Source of the DNA: Mesorhizobium sp. SCN 65-20
GTDB lineage: Bacteria > Pseudomonadota > Alphaproteobacteria > Rhizobiales > Rhizobiaceae
Direction of reading: 5' to 3'
Assembly: GCA_001724355.1 (NCBI GenBank)
Contig: MEEF01000020.1
Location: 1 to 41,424, forward strand
Length of the DNA stretch: 41,424 nt
Positions 32,768 through 41,424 of the stretch are shown here, in pieces. Position numbers and translations under genes: made by a program. Numbering within the stretch: position 1 is the stretch's first letter; each line of letters opens with the position of its first letter. Under the pieces are notes generated by a model. That model was not told where the DNA came from and ran no database searches. It saw nothing but the letters and a program-made list of their open reading frames with translations.

Positions 32768-35692
32768 TTACTGGAGACGTCCCAGCCCCTGAAGTTCGTG
32801 CAGTGCCGCTGCGTCACGGGCGGAGACGTCCGGGAAGGCCGCATCCGAGCCCACGTCATCGGTGTAGCGCCAAGAACGGGCGCACTTCACCAGCCCGCGG
32901 CCGTCCGCCTTCTCCACGACCACAGCCACGCCGGGAACCTCGCGCAAGGCGAACGCATCGGCCGGAACGTCATCATGCGAGATGACCAGATCGCTGGTGA
33001 TGCTGATCTCGGCCAGGTCGATACCGTCGAGGGCCTCTTCCAGCACCGCATCGGTCATGTATACGACGGGCACGGCCTCCAGCGACGAACCGATGGTCTT
33101 CTTGGCACGCTCCAGTTCGAGCGCGCCCGTCACCACGCTGCGCACCTGGCGGATCTTGCGCCACTTCTCGGCCAGAGCCTCGTCGCGCCAGGCAGCCGGC
33201 ACGTCGGGGAACTGCTCGAGGTGCACCGACTCGACCTCAGGATGACGCTCGAGCCACGCCTCTTCGGTGGTGAAGGGCAGCATCGGCGCCAGCCACTTGA
33301 CCAGGCAGTTGAACAGCTCGCGGACGACATGGACGGCGGCCTTGCGGCGCACGCTCGACGGCGCGTCGCAGTAGAGCACGTCCTTGCGGATGTCGAAGTA
33401 GAAGGCCGAGAGCTCGACGACCATGAAGTCGATAAGCGCACGGGTGATGCGCTTGAACTCGAAATCGTCATAACCCTTGCGGACTAGCGCATCCAGCTCG
33501 GACAGCCGGTGCAGCATCAACCGCTCCAGTTCCGGCATCTCGGCCAGCGCCACTTCCTCACCCTCGTCATGCGCGAGAGTGCCGAGCATCCAGCGGATGG
33601 TGTTGCGCAGCTTGCGGTAGGCGTCGATGTTGGTCTGCAGCACGTTCTTGCCGAGGCGCTGGTCTTCCCAATAATCGGTGGTCATGACCCATAGGCGCAG
33701 GATGTCGGCGCCCGACTGCTTCATGACGTCCTGCGGCACGACCGTGTTGCCGAGCGACTTCGACATCTTGCGGCCTTCCTCGTCCATGGTGAAGCCATGG
33801 GTGACGACCGTGTTGTAGGGCGCGCGGCCACGCGTGCCGCAGCTTTCGAGCAGCGACGAGTGGAACCAGCCGCGATGCTGGTCCGAGCCTTCGAGGTAGA
33901 CGTCGGCCGGCCACTTCATGTCCGGACGGTCTTCCAGCGTGAACACATGCGTCGAGCCTGAGTCGAACCAGACGTCGAGGATATCCATCACCTGAGTCCA
34001 CGCCTCGTTGGCGCGCGAGCCCAGGAAACGCTCACGCGCGCCCTTGGCGAACCAGGCGTCGGCGCCCTCCTTCTCGAAGGCTTCGACGATGCGGGCATTG
34101 ACCGCCTCGTCCCTGAGAACGTTGCCGTCGGCGTCCGCGAAGATGGCGATCGGCACGCCCCAGGCGCGCTGACGCGACAGCACCCAGTCCGGGCGCTCCT
34201 CGATCATCGAGCGCAGGCGGGTCTGGCCGGCGGCAGGCACGAAGCGGGTGTCGTCGATGGCCTGCAGCGCGCGGCTGCGCAATGTGGTGCCGTCGCCGAG
34301 TTGCTTGTCCATGTAGACGAACCACTGCGGCGTGTTGCGGAAGATGATCGGCTTCTTCGAGCGCCAGCTGTGCGGGTAGCTGTGCTTGAGGCGGCCGCGC
34401 GCGAACAGAGCGCCTCGCTTGATCAGTTCGTCGATGACGGCCTTGTTGGCGTCACCCTTCTTGCCGTGATCGTCGATGACGCGCGCAGGTCCGCCCTCGC
34501 GATCCGGGCCGAAGCCCGGCGCGTCCTTGGTATAATAGCCTGCGTCATCGACCGGAAATGGCAGCTGGGTGTCGATGCCACGCTTTTCCAGTTCGGCAAC
34601 GGCATCCATCCAGGCGTCGAAATCCTCACGGCCATGGCTTGGCGACGTATGCACGAAACCGGTGCCGGCATCGTCGGTGACATGATCGCCTGCGAGCATC
34701 GGAACGGCGAACTCATAGCCGCCGCCAAAGCCTTCGAACGGATGGGAAAGCGTAAGACTTCCAAGCTCTTCGCCTGGCACACTGCGAAGCAGATTCAACG
34801 TGACCTTGGCCTTGGCTGCAGCCTCTTCGGCAAGTGCTTCGGCAAAGATCAGCTTTTCGCCTGCTTGCGGGCCAAAATCATTCTCGGCGGCGGTCACTTC
34901 GTAGAGACCATAGCCGACGCGGGGCGAGTAGTTGACAGCGCGGTTGCCGGGGATGGTCCAGGGCGTGGTCGTCCAGATGACGACATGGGCACCAGCCAGT
35001 GTGTCCGACCCCGAGGCCACGGGGAATTTCACCCAGATCGTGTCGCTCTCGTAGTCCTGGTATTCGACTTCGGCCTCGGCAAGTGCAGTGCGCTCGACCA
35101 CCGACCACATGACCGGCTTGGAACCACGGTAGAGCTGGCCCGACATGGCGAACTTGAGCAGTTCGCCTGCGATACGAGCCTCCGCGTGGAAGTTCATGGT
35201 CGTATAGGGATTCTCGAAATCACCGATGACGCCCAGACGCTTGAATTCCTCGGACTGGACGCCGATCCAGCCGGCGGCGAATTCGCGGCATTCCTTGCGG
35301 AACTCGTTGATCTCGACCTCGTCCTTGTTCTTGCCGGCGGCGCGATACTTCTCCTCGATCTTCCACTCGATCGGCAGGCCGTGGCAGTCCCAGCCCGGCA
35401 CGTAGTTCGAGTCGTAGCCGCGCATCTGGAACGAGCGGGTGATGACGTCCTTGAGGATCTTGTTCAGCGCGTGGCCGATGTGGATGTTGCCGTTGGCATA
35501 GGGCGGGCCGTCGTGCAGCACATACTTCTCGCGGCCGGCAGCGCTTTCGCGCAAGCGCTTGTAGAGGTTCATCTTCTGCCAGCGGGCGACCGTCAGCGGT
35601 TCCTTCTCGGGCAGGCCGGCGCGCATCGGAAACTCCGTCTGCGGCAGGTAGAGGGTCTTGGAATAGTCGATCTTTTCGGACGTATCGGTCAT
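32768..35692 (-). CDS. ileS: Isoleucyl-tRNA synthetase
   Basis: 974 residues from ATG 35690-35692 ([20 protein letters not shown]); an ATG four codons upstream (35704) is also possible. This is a class I synthetase: HIGH at 71-74 in [18 protein letters not shown], the editing domain with [24 protein letters not shown], and KMSKS at 642-646 in [10 protein letters not shown]. The C-terminal anticodon-binding domain is present; the four-cysteine zinc finger found at the end of many bacterial IleS proteins is absent, as in other alphaproteobacteria with this form. The 234 bases between its start and the MipA gene contain no other gene; a short GC hairpin is at 35810-35825. lspA, often the next gene, is not in the window. 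Confidence 0.97.
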   Translation of the reverse strand: MTDTSEKIDYSKTLYLPQTEFPMRAGLPEKEPLTVARWQKMNLYKRLRESAAGREKYVLHDGPPYANGNIHIGHALNKILKDVITRSFQMRGYDSNYVPGWDCHGLPIEWKIEEKYRAAGKNKDEVEINEFRKECREFAAGWIGVQSEEFKRLGVIGDFENPYTTMNFHAEARIAGELLKFAMSGQLYRGSKPVMWSVVERTALAEAEVEYQDYESDTIWVKFPVASGSDTLAGAHVVIWTTTPWTIPGNRAVNYSPRVGYGLYEVTAAENDFGPQAGEKLIFAEALAEEAAAKAKVTLNLLRSVPGEELGSLTLSHPFEGFGGGYEFAVPMLAGDHVTDDAGTGFVHTSPSHGREDFDAWMDAVAELEKRGIDTQLPFPVDDAGYYTKDAPGFGPDREGGPARVIDDHGKKGDANKAVIDELIKRGALFARGRLKHSYPHSWRSKKPIIFRNTPQWFVYMDKQLGDGTTLRSRALQAIDDTRFVPAAGQTRLRSMIEERPDWVLSRQRAWGVPIAIFADADGNVLRDEAVNARIVEAFEKEGADAWFAKGARERFLGSRANEAWTQVMDILDVWFDSGSTHVFTLEDRPDMKWPADVYLEGSDQHRGWFHSSLLESCGTRGRAPYNTVVTHGFTMDEEGRKMSKSLGNTVVPQDVMKQSGADILRLWVMTTDYWEDQRLGKNVLQTNIDAYRKLRNTIRWMLGTLAHDEGEEVALAEMPELERLMLHRLSELDALVRKGYDDFEFKRITRALIDFMVVELSAFYFDIRKDVLYCDAPSSVRRKAAVHVVRELFNCLVKWLAPMLPFTTEEAWLERHPEVESVHLEQFPDVPAAWRDEALAEKWRKIRQVRSVVTGALELERAKKTIGSSLEAVPVVYMTDAVLEEALDGIDLAEISITSDLVISHDDVPADAFALREVPGVAVVVEKADGRGLVKCARSWRYTDDVGSDAAFPDVSARDAAALHELQGLGRLQ

Positions 35693-35926
35693 CTGTCTTG
35701 CCATTGCCTCGCCCGGCAAAATTGCCATGGGCCTATGCTGTAATGATCTGGAAATGCGCCATGCGGCGCGCAGGCAAAATCGTCCCGGACTTTCGGACAG
35801 CCTCAGACCGCCCGGAAGGCCGGGCCCGTAATTCGTATAGCAATCGCGAAGACGGGCGCGAGAAACCTCATGGCCGCGCTTTTAGCGGAGGCGGAGCGCG
35901 GAATAAAGGACCAAAATCGCTAGATA

Positions 35927-36736
35927 TCAAAGGTTGAAGTCGAAGCGATAGGTGGTTGAGAGGCCGACGGTCACCTGGTCGGGAGAGCCGCGCTCCTTGA
36001 CGATGGTGGAATCCGCTGCCGGTCCCATCAGTCGTGCATATTCGGCGAAGACGCTTGCCGTGACCCTGTCGGTGGCCTTCCATGTCACCGCTCCGCCGAC
36101 ACCAGTCGACTCGATGCCGCTGCCGGGATCGTACTCGCCGAGGCCGGATGCCGCTGCCTCCTCAGCGTTCACGCCATAATAGGTATCGAAGAAGTCGGCA
36201 GTCGCAAATGACACGCGCGGCCCGCCCGACAGGCGAACCCCGGGGGTAACGTCGTAGAACGCGTCGATCGCGAGATCGGCGACGACGCCGCTGTGAGAGC
36301 GTATGCCCTGCCGGACTTCGGCGCGGGCACGCATCCAGTCGGTCGGGTAGAATTCGAAGAACCCGCCGGCTTCGGCGCCCCAGTCGACATCGCTCAGCCC
36401 TTCGATCTCGTCCTCGGAATCGCGCCCGAAGATGATCTTGCCGACGAGGCCGGCGCGCACTTCGCCGTCGTCGATCAACCCAAGAGAGATATTGTCGTTG
36501 CGAGAGGCGAAGCGAGCCTCGGGCCCGGCCTTGCCGAGCGAAACGAGCGGCAGAGCGCTCAGCATGTATTCCTTGGAACCCTCGAAGCTGGGCGCGACCA
36601 TGCCGGTCACGCCGACCGTCAGGTACCAGTCGCCCGACATCCAGCCGAATGCCCCCTCACCCGCGATCGCCGAACCCGAGGCCGAGGCTGCAGCCAGTGC
36701 TACGACTGCTCCGGGGAGACGGGGAAATATGATCAT
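35927..36736 (-). CDS. MipA/OmpV family outer-membrane protein
   Basis: 269 residues with a signal peptide (MIIFPRLPGAVVALAAASAS..., cleavage near AIA-GE). The body is rich in alternating strands (WYLTVGVTGMVAPSFEGSKEYMLSALPLVSL, FASRNDNISLGLI, RAGLVGKIIFGRD ...). The end YRFDFNL fits an outer-membrane beta-barrel of the MipA/OmpV family. The role is unclear; related proteins are scaffolds for murein enzymes or porin-like. ATG 36734-36736 with a GAGG site starts the signal peptide; a longer frame upstream is not used. Confidence 0.88.
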   Translation of the reverse strand: MIIFPRLPGAVVALAAASASGSAIAGEGAFGWMSGDWYLTVGVTGMVAPSFEGSKEYMLSALPLVSLGKAGPEARFASRNDNISLGLIDDGEVRAGLVGKIIFGRDSEDEIEGLSDVDWGAEAGGFFEFYPTDWMRARAEVRQGIRSHSGVVADLAIDAFYDVTPGVRLSGGPRVSFATADFFDTYYGVNAEEAAASGLGEYDPGSGIESTGVGGAVTWKATDRVTASVFAEYARLMGPAADSTIVKERGSPDQVTVGLSTTYRFDFNL

Positions 36737-36949
36737 TGCAACCTCGCGCGCACCTGCAACTTCTTCGCTAGGGCCATGCGGGTGTGAAGCCAAGCACGTA
36801 AAGTTTGAATTAAATTTTCCAGTCGTCACAAAGGTTTATTTGCCCGGCGATTTGGCCCGGCACTGGACCGACTCGTCCTGTGGGGATAGCTTCCAGTAAC
36901 GGCATGGTGCCACCGTTGTTGATCATAGACCTTTCAAGGAGACGGGATC

Positions 36950-37510
36950 ATGGCTCTTTCCGACCAACTGCCCAGGGGCGAAATTGGACAAATGCGATCG
37001 AAGTGGGGCTGGTTCGTCGCGCTCGGCGTCGCCGTTATGGCGCTGGGCGTCATCGCTGCCGGCAACCTGATGATCGCGACGGCAGCGTCCGTATTCTTCG
37101 TCGGCTCGCTGATGATCGTGGCCGGCGTGATCGAGATCATCCATGCCTTTGGCGTGAAGACCTGGGGCAGCTTCTTCCTCTGGCTGCTCGGCGGCATACT
37201 CTATGTCGTCGCAGGCTATCTGGCCTTCATCAACCCGCTGCTCGCCTCAGCCATCCTGACGCTGTTCCTGGCGGCAAGCCTGGTGGCCTCGGGCCTGATG
37301 CGCATCTGGATGGGCATCAAGGGCAGGCAGGTTCTGGGCAGTTGGGGCTGGATCGTGGCCGCAGGCGTTGTGACCCTGCTCGCCGGGCTGATCATCGCGG
37401 CTGGATGGCCCGTCAACAGCCTGATCGTGCTCGGCGCCTTCCTGGCGATCGACCTGATCTTCCAGGGCGCGAGCTACATCGCCTTCGGCTTGGGCCTGCG
37501 GAACGCCTAG
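36950..37510 (+). CDS. HdeD-family (DUF308) membrane protein
   Basis: A 186-residue protein with six membrane spans in two similar halves, the DUF308 repeat: WGWFVALGVAVMALGVIAAGN and later WGWIVAAGVVTLLAGLIIAAGWP. E. coli HdeD is linked to acid resistance at high cell density; here only the family is certain. A strong ribosome site (AAGGAGACGG) precedes the ATG. It is divergent from the MipA gene and convergent with ribF, with a clear hairpin between. Confidence 0.92.
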   Translation: MALSDQLPRGEIGQMRSKWGWFVALGVAVMALGVIAAGNLMIATAASVFFVGSLMIVAGVIEIIHAFGVKTWGSFFLWLLGGILYVVAGYLAFINPLLASAILTLFLAASLVASGLMRIWMGIKGRQVLGSWGWIVAAGVVTLLAGLIIAAGWPVNSLIVLGAFLAIDLIFQGASYIAFGLGLRNA

Positions 37511-37520
37511 TGTCTCAGAC

Positions 37521-37542
37521 GCAATTTCCGGACGGAAATTGC
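37521..37542. terminator. Terminator between the HdeD-like gene and ribF
   Basis: A perfect 9-bp stem (GCAATTTCC / GGAAATTGC) with loop GGAC, followed by TTTA, fills the gap between two convergent stops. Confidence 0.75.
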
Positions 37543-37543
37543 T

Positions 37544-38527
37544 TTAGAACGCGATCGCCGCGTCCAGCTCCGAAAGGGGGCGCACGCCCGAAAGCAGCGC
37601 CCTCGCCTCGGCTTCGTCCCGCTTCATCTGGGCCACGAGCGCGTCGAGATTGTCGAACTTGAACTCCCCGCGCAGGTAGCCGAAGAACGAGACCGAGGCG
37701 ATCTCGCCATAGAGATCGCCGGAGAAATCGAAAACGAAAGTCTCCAGTAGCGGCGCGCCGTTGTCGTCGACGGTCGGCCGGCGGCCGAAGCTCGCCACGC
37801 CGTCGTGGAGCGTGCCGTCGGCGCGACGGAAACGGACGGCATATATGCCCTCCTTGAGTTCCGCTTCCGGTGACAGCCGCATGTTGGCGGTCGGAAAGCC
37901 CAGCGTGCGGCCGAGCTTGGCTCCGCCGACCACTTCCGCCTCGACCGTGTAGCGGTAGCCGAGCAGGCCCGCCGCCTCCGCGGCCTCGCCCGCAGCCAGC
38001 AGGGTGCGGATGCGGCTCGACGATATGATTTCCGTCCCCTCGTCGCGGAAAGCATCGACGAGGGTCACGCCAAACCCGTGGCGCTCGCCGGCAGCCATGA
38101 GAAAAGCCGGCCCGCCCTGCCTGTTCTTGCCGAAATGGAAGTCGAAACCGGTGACCGCGTGGCTGATGCCGAGGCGTTCCTCGAGGACACTCGTGACGAA
38201 ATCTTCGGCCGAAAGGCTGGAGAACTCGCGCGTAAAAGGCTTTTCCACGACCGCGGCGAAGCCCAGCGCCTCGATCAGGCGAGCCTTGACGTGTGGCGGG
38301 GTGAGCACGAACAGCGGGATTTCAGGCCGGAACACCTTGCGGGGATGCGGATCGAAGGTCAGGACCAGGGCCGGCACGCCCCTGCGACGCGCCTCATCGA
38401 GGGCCCGCTCGAGCACTGCCTGATGGCCGCGATGGATGCCGTCGAAATTGCCGATCGCCACCACGCCGCCGCGCAGTCGCTGCGGCAGCGCTTCCTCACC
38501 GGAAATTCGGACAAATCCCTGTCCCAT
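37544..38527 (-). CDS. ribF: Bifunctional riboflavin kinase / FMN adenylyltransferase
   Basis: Makes FMN and then FAD from riboflavin. The 327-residue protein has the N-terminal adenylyltransferase domain, with GNFDGIHRGHQ at 26-36 and ISSSRIRTLLAAG at 168-180. The C-terminal flavokinase domain begins with GRTLGFPTANM at 206-216 and has TFVFDFSGDLYGE further on. Length and domain order are standard. It lies 9 bases after the HAD gene on the same strand, so the two are probably co-transcribed. Confidence 0.96.
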   Translation of the reverse strand: MGQGFVRISGEEALPQRLRGGVVAIGNFDGIHRGHQAVLERALDEARRRGVPALVLTFDPHPRKVFRPEIPLFVLTPPHVKARLIEALGFAAVVEKPFTREFSSLSAEDFVTSVLEERLGISHAVTGFDFHFGKNRQGGPAFLMAAGERHGFGVTLVDAFRDEGTEIISSSRIRTLLAAGEAAEAAGLLGYRYTVEAEVVGGAKLGRTLGFPTANMRLSPEAELKEGIYAVRFRRADGTLHDGVASFGRRPTVDDNGAPLLETFVFDFSGDLYGEIASVSFFGYLRGEFKFDNLDALVAQMKRDEAEARALLSGVRPLSELDAAIAF

Positions 38528-38536
38528 CGCGCTGCC

Positions 38537-39397
38537 CTATCGAAGCCTCGGGATGGTCGCGACAGGCGAATAGCCGTGCTTGTCGAGGAACGCGGCAAGA
38601 AGCGCGGGATCGGGAGAGTTGGGATCGCCATAGTCGCGGGCATGAATGCCCCCCGACACGTAGAGCACGTCGATGCCGTTGTCGGCAGCGCCTTTCACGT
38701 CCGTGAACATGCCGTCACCAATGGCGAGCGCGTCGCGTGCCGTCACCTCGCGGCCGAGCACCTCGCTCGCGGCGCGAAGCGCCACCTCGTAGATCGGCCG
38801 GTGCGGCTTGCCCGATACGAGCGTGCGGCCGCCGAGCTGGCCGTAGTCACGCGCAAGCGCGCCGGCGCACCAGATCAGCTCGTGGCCGCGCTCAACGACG
38901 ATATCCGGATTGGCGCAGATGAACGGCAAATTGCGCGCCCGCAGCCGCCGCAGCATTTCGGCATAGTCGTCCGGGGTCTCGGTCACGTCGTCGAAGAGCC
39001 CGGTGCAGACGACCGCCGATGCCTCGAATTCCTCGACCAGTTCCACGTCGAGGCCGTCATAGATCGGCAGGTCGCGATCCGGACCGATGTGGAAGATGCG
39101 GCGCGGGCCCGAGCGGATGAGGTCGCGGGTGACGTCACCGGAGGTGACGACGCGGTCCCAGGCGGACTCCGGCACGCCGAGGCTCGCGAGTTGCGCGATG
39201 ACCCCCGCCTGCGGGCGCGGGGCATTGGTGATCAGAACCACTGCAACGCCCTTCTCGCGGGCGGCCTGCAGCGCCGCCGCCGCTTCCGGAAAGGCATCGA
39301 CACCGTTGTGCACCACGCCCCAGACGTCGCAAAGCAAGGCAGAGTAGCGGCCGGTCAGAGCTTCCAGCGACGCGATTGATTGCGGCGAACCCGCCAT
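38537..39397 (-). CDS. TIGR01459-family HAD-IIA hydrolase
   Basis: 286 residues from ATG 39395-39397. The HAD motif I reads LLCDVWGVVHNGV with nucleophile D24; the third position, a catalytic Asp in most HAD phosphatases, is W26. Motif II (VLITNAPR), motif III (SGKPHRPIYE) and motif IV (IGDGMFTDVKGA) are in place. This is the HAD-IIA, TIGR01459 pattern seen in alphaproteobacteria, function unknown. It is joined to ribF by a 9-base gap, which suggests a link to flavin nucleotides, but this is inference. The frame runs 29 codons further upstream without family support. Confidence 0.88.
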   Translation of the reverse strand: MAGSPQSIASLEALTGRYSALLCDVWGVVHNGVDAFPEAAAALQAAREKGVAVVLITNAPRPQAGVIAQLASLGVPESAWDRVVTSGDVTRDLIRSGPRRIFHIGPDRDLPIYDGLDVELVEEFEASAVVCTGLFDDVTETPDDYAEMLRRLRARNLPFICANPDIVVERGHELIWCAGALARDYGQLGGRTLVSGKPHRPIYEVALRAASEVLGREVTARDALAIGDGMFTDVKGAADNGIDVLYVSGGIHARDYGDPNSPDPALLAAFLDKHGYSPVATIPRLR

Positions 39398-39679
39398 GGC
39401 TAATCCTTCGATCGAACCAAAAGGGAGAAATTGGCCGGTCGGCCAGTCGCTCCCGGGATTATCCGAACCGGCCCGGCATGTCATCTGCTTTCGCGGCGAG
39501 CCGGATGTCGGGCGCTAAAGCCGGGCTCAGAACTCCTTGCCAGCGTGCAAGAAATGCCCTCGGTGAGGCGCCTTGTGGTGAATGCTGCATTAAAAGCGGC
39601 CACGTTTTTTTCGGCGTTCTGGGAACCGCAATTTTAGGGATTTGTGGAACTATCCCGAGCTGAGCTTGGGGAAACAGCC

Positions 39680-41424
39680 ATGATCCGCAAATTTCTGAAA
39701 GATACCAGCGGCAACTATGCCCTCATGACCGTGGCAGCGATGGTGCCGATCATGGGCGCGCTGGCGCTGGCGATCGACTATGCAGAGATTTCGCGAGAAC
39801 GCGAAGTGGTACGCAATGCACTGGATGCGGCCAACATGGCAGTCGCCCGACGTATGCTCGATGGGGCCATGGATCCTACGAACACGGCCAAGAATGATGA
39901 ACTCCTCAAGGAATATGCCGCCAAGTTCTACACTGCCAACCTTGGCACGGTAAATCCGGCCAATGCTCCGCTGACAGTGACCTTGCCGAACAATACATTC
40001 GGCGGCGGCGCTATGGAGATGGAAACCACACTCACATACAAGCCGTATTTCCTACCCGTGGCTGCCGCGCTGCTCGGCAAGACAAGCGATGACATCAACC
40101 TGAGCTTCTTGGTCAAATCGACGGTCCGCCTCCAGAACACGATCGAGGTTGCGCTTGTTCTCGATAATTCGGGCTCGATGAGAAACCTCGGCACGGGTAC
40201 CCGACAGAGGCGTATCGAACTCCTTAGAGCAGCATCGACGCAACTCGTCGAAACAATGGCGACGCAGGCGGCTGCGATGAGGCAGATCGACGAACCTGTC
40301 AGGTTCAGCCTCGTGCCCTTTGCCGCGACGGTCAACATCGCGCCGGAAACCGACAACATGCCTTGGCTCGACACTGAAGGCCTGTCACCGGTCCATCACG
40401 AGAATTTCGACTGGTCGACGATGACAAGGGCGAAGATGACCAGCGCGGACATCGCTCAAATCGGCGAACGCTTCGTCGAGTTTACTGGTGGCGTCTGGCG
40501 CAAGCGCGGGAGTGGATGGGGCGAAACCGAAAACAGCATCCTTACGCGTTTCAGCCTCTATCAGGACATGCTTGCTCAGGCTGACCGAGAGAAGATACCG
40601 AACACTTCGCGGCGGGTCTGCAAGAAGTCGGGCTCGACCTGCAGCAGCTACACAACTGAGCCCGCGTATCAATACACCATCAAACAATACACAAGCTGGC
40701 AAGGATGCGTGGAAGCGCGACCGTCACCTTACAACAACGACGACACTCCGGCATCAAAAGCTAATCCAGCGACGTTGTTCGTACCTACGTTCGCGCCCGA
40801 CGAGGCTGGGCACCTGTGGCACGATCTCGATGACGACAACATCTTCGACCTCAAAGACACCACCGACTACAACTATCGAAATAACTGGTGGACCGATTGG
40901 AACGACGACAAGTCTGTCACAGCGACACGCCAGGCTGACATGAGGAAGTACTTCCGGGTCAAGCCCTTTGAGGCCGACCCTGCCGAGAACGGGGCCGGAC
41001 CCAACTTCTCCTGCACAACAACCGCGGTCACGCCCTTGACCGACGTCAGTAACGCCGGTGGCATGGCCCTCATCAACAGCGCAATCAACGCGATGCAGCC
41101 TGACGGCAACACGAATGTCCCGGAGGGTGTCGCTTGGGGCTGGCGCACTCTGTCAAGCGGTGAACCCTTCGCCACGGGACGGCAAGACGGCCAGAGAGGC
41201 AACGACAAGGTGATCATTGTCCTAACCGATGGCGCCAACACCTACAGCGCTGCTCCAAGCCCCGACGCGGCGGGCGACAAATCTACCTATGCAGCCTACG
41301 GCTATGCAGGCAAGAAGTACGACCTTGGCAGCGTTACACGCATTTTCAAGGACACCTCATCGGCCGTCAGCAAGAGCACGTATACGCAGAACAATTTTCA
41401 AGCAGCTATGGACGAAAATCTGCT
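39680..41424 (+). CDS. TadE/TadG-like pilus-associated protein with von Willebrand factor A domain (runs off the right edge)
   Basis: 581 codons are in the window, with no stop. The N-terminus is that of Tad/Flp pilus-associated proteins: a short basic start, DTSGNYALMTVAAMVPIMGA (TadE-like membrane helix at 16-35), then DYAEISREREVVRNALDAAN. A von Willebrand A domain begins near 155 with the metal-binding DNSGSM (D162, S164, S166) and resumes at VIIVLTDGANT; between the two, about 330 residues are inserted with no clear family, including NNWWTDWNDD and several cysteines. It is exported to the periplasm and probably acts in pilus assembly or adhesion. The start ATG 39680 follows GGGGAAAC. The codon use is visibly less GC-rich than neighbouring genes, which could mean transfer. 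No tad/cpa genes are in the window. Confidence 0.85.
   Translation, partial: MIRKFLKDTSGNYALMTVAAMVPIMGALALAIDYAEISREREVVRNALDAANMAVARRMLDGAMDPTNTAKNDELLKEYAAKFYTANLGTVNPANAPLTVTLPNNTFGGGAMEMETTLTYKPYFLPVAAALLGKTSDDINLSFLVKSTVRLQNTIEVALVLDNSGSMRNLGTGTRQRRIELLRAASTQLVETMATQAAAMRQIDEPVRFSLVPFAATVNIAPETDNMPWLDTEGLSPVHHENFDWSTMTRAKMTSADIAQIGERFVEFTGGVWRKRGSGWGETENSILTRFSLYQDMLAQADREKIPNTSRRVCKKSGSTCSSYTTEPAYQYTIKQYTSWQGCVEARPSPYNNDDTPASKANPATLFVPTFAPDEAGHLWHDLDDDNIFDLKDTTDYNYRNNWWTDWNDDKSVTATRQADMRKYFRVKPFEADPAENGAGPNFSCTTTAVTPLTDVSNAGGMALINSAINAMQPDGNTNVPEGVAWGWRTLSSGEPFATGRQDGQRGNDKVIIVLTDGANTYSAAPSPDAAGDKSTYAAYGYAGKKYDLGSVTRIFKDTSSAVSKSTYTQNNFQAAMDENL

Noticed and set aside
34301..35743. 480-codon frame opposite ileS
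   Set aside because: Antisense to a well-conserved synthetase; no family features.

Overview
The window reads as chromosome of a high-GC alphaproteobacterium of the order Hyphomicrobiales (Rhizobiales), most likely Mesorhizobium or a close Phyllobacteriaceae relative. This rests on the protein families seen: DUF2093, DUF4170, TIGR01459-type HAD, endonuclease-type MutL, paired M16 peptidases with a patatin, an MttB-like methyltransferase and an HPP-family protein. It also rests on the compact, overlapping gene order. The genus is an inference. No rRNA, tRNA, CRISPR array, insertion sequence or phage gene was found.

Left edge (1-1.4 kb): a truncated family 2 glycosyltransferase and a frameshifted, internally deleted second glycosyltransferase. 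This looks like the decaying end of a surface-polysaccharide locus and is visibly less GC-rich than the rest. An HPP-family membrane protein follows.

2.2-15.2 kb, amino-acid and amine metabolism: the kbl-tdh threonine degradation operon; a cassette of two paralogous 159-residue cupins around an enolase-superfamily enzyme; glutaryl-CoA dehydrogenase with a divergent LysR regulator; a trimethylamine dehydrogenase-like flavoprotein; queF; a ParE-type toxin-antitoxin pair; and a pyrrolysine-free MttB-family methyltransferase with a divergent LysR regulator, whose start codon lies inside a perfect 10-bp inverted repeat. The flavoprotein and the MttB-like enzyme suggest use of N-methylated compounds such as betaines.

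15.3-25 kb: mutL, a DUF2093 gene, and a tightly packed leftward cluster pmbA - cysQ-like - DUF4170 - DUF374 acyltransferase - waaA - lpxK that ends in lipid A/Kdo assembly. The lpxK reading frame appears to start at a CTG codon behind a strong Shine-Dalgarno sequence located inside the end of waaA. A divergent MATE exporter follows.

25-41.4 kb: patatin and two M16 peptidases (one without the zinc motif), rsmD, an rluB-type pseudouridine synthase with long repetitive tails, tadA, a lipoprotein, ileS, a MipA/OmpV outer-membrane protein, an HdeD-like membrane protein, ribF, a TIGR01459 HAD protein, and at the right edge the start of a Tad-type pilus-associated von Willebrand factor A protein that runs out of the window.

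Most of the window is conserved chromosomal content. The best candidates for something not well described are the cupin-enolase-cupin cassette, in which one cupin has lost a metal-binding histidine, the flavoprotein with an altered iron-sulfur motif, and the unusual lpxK start.
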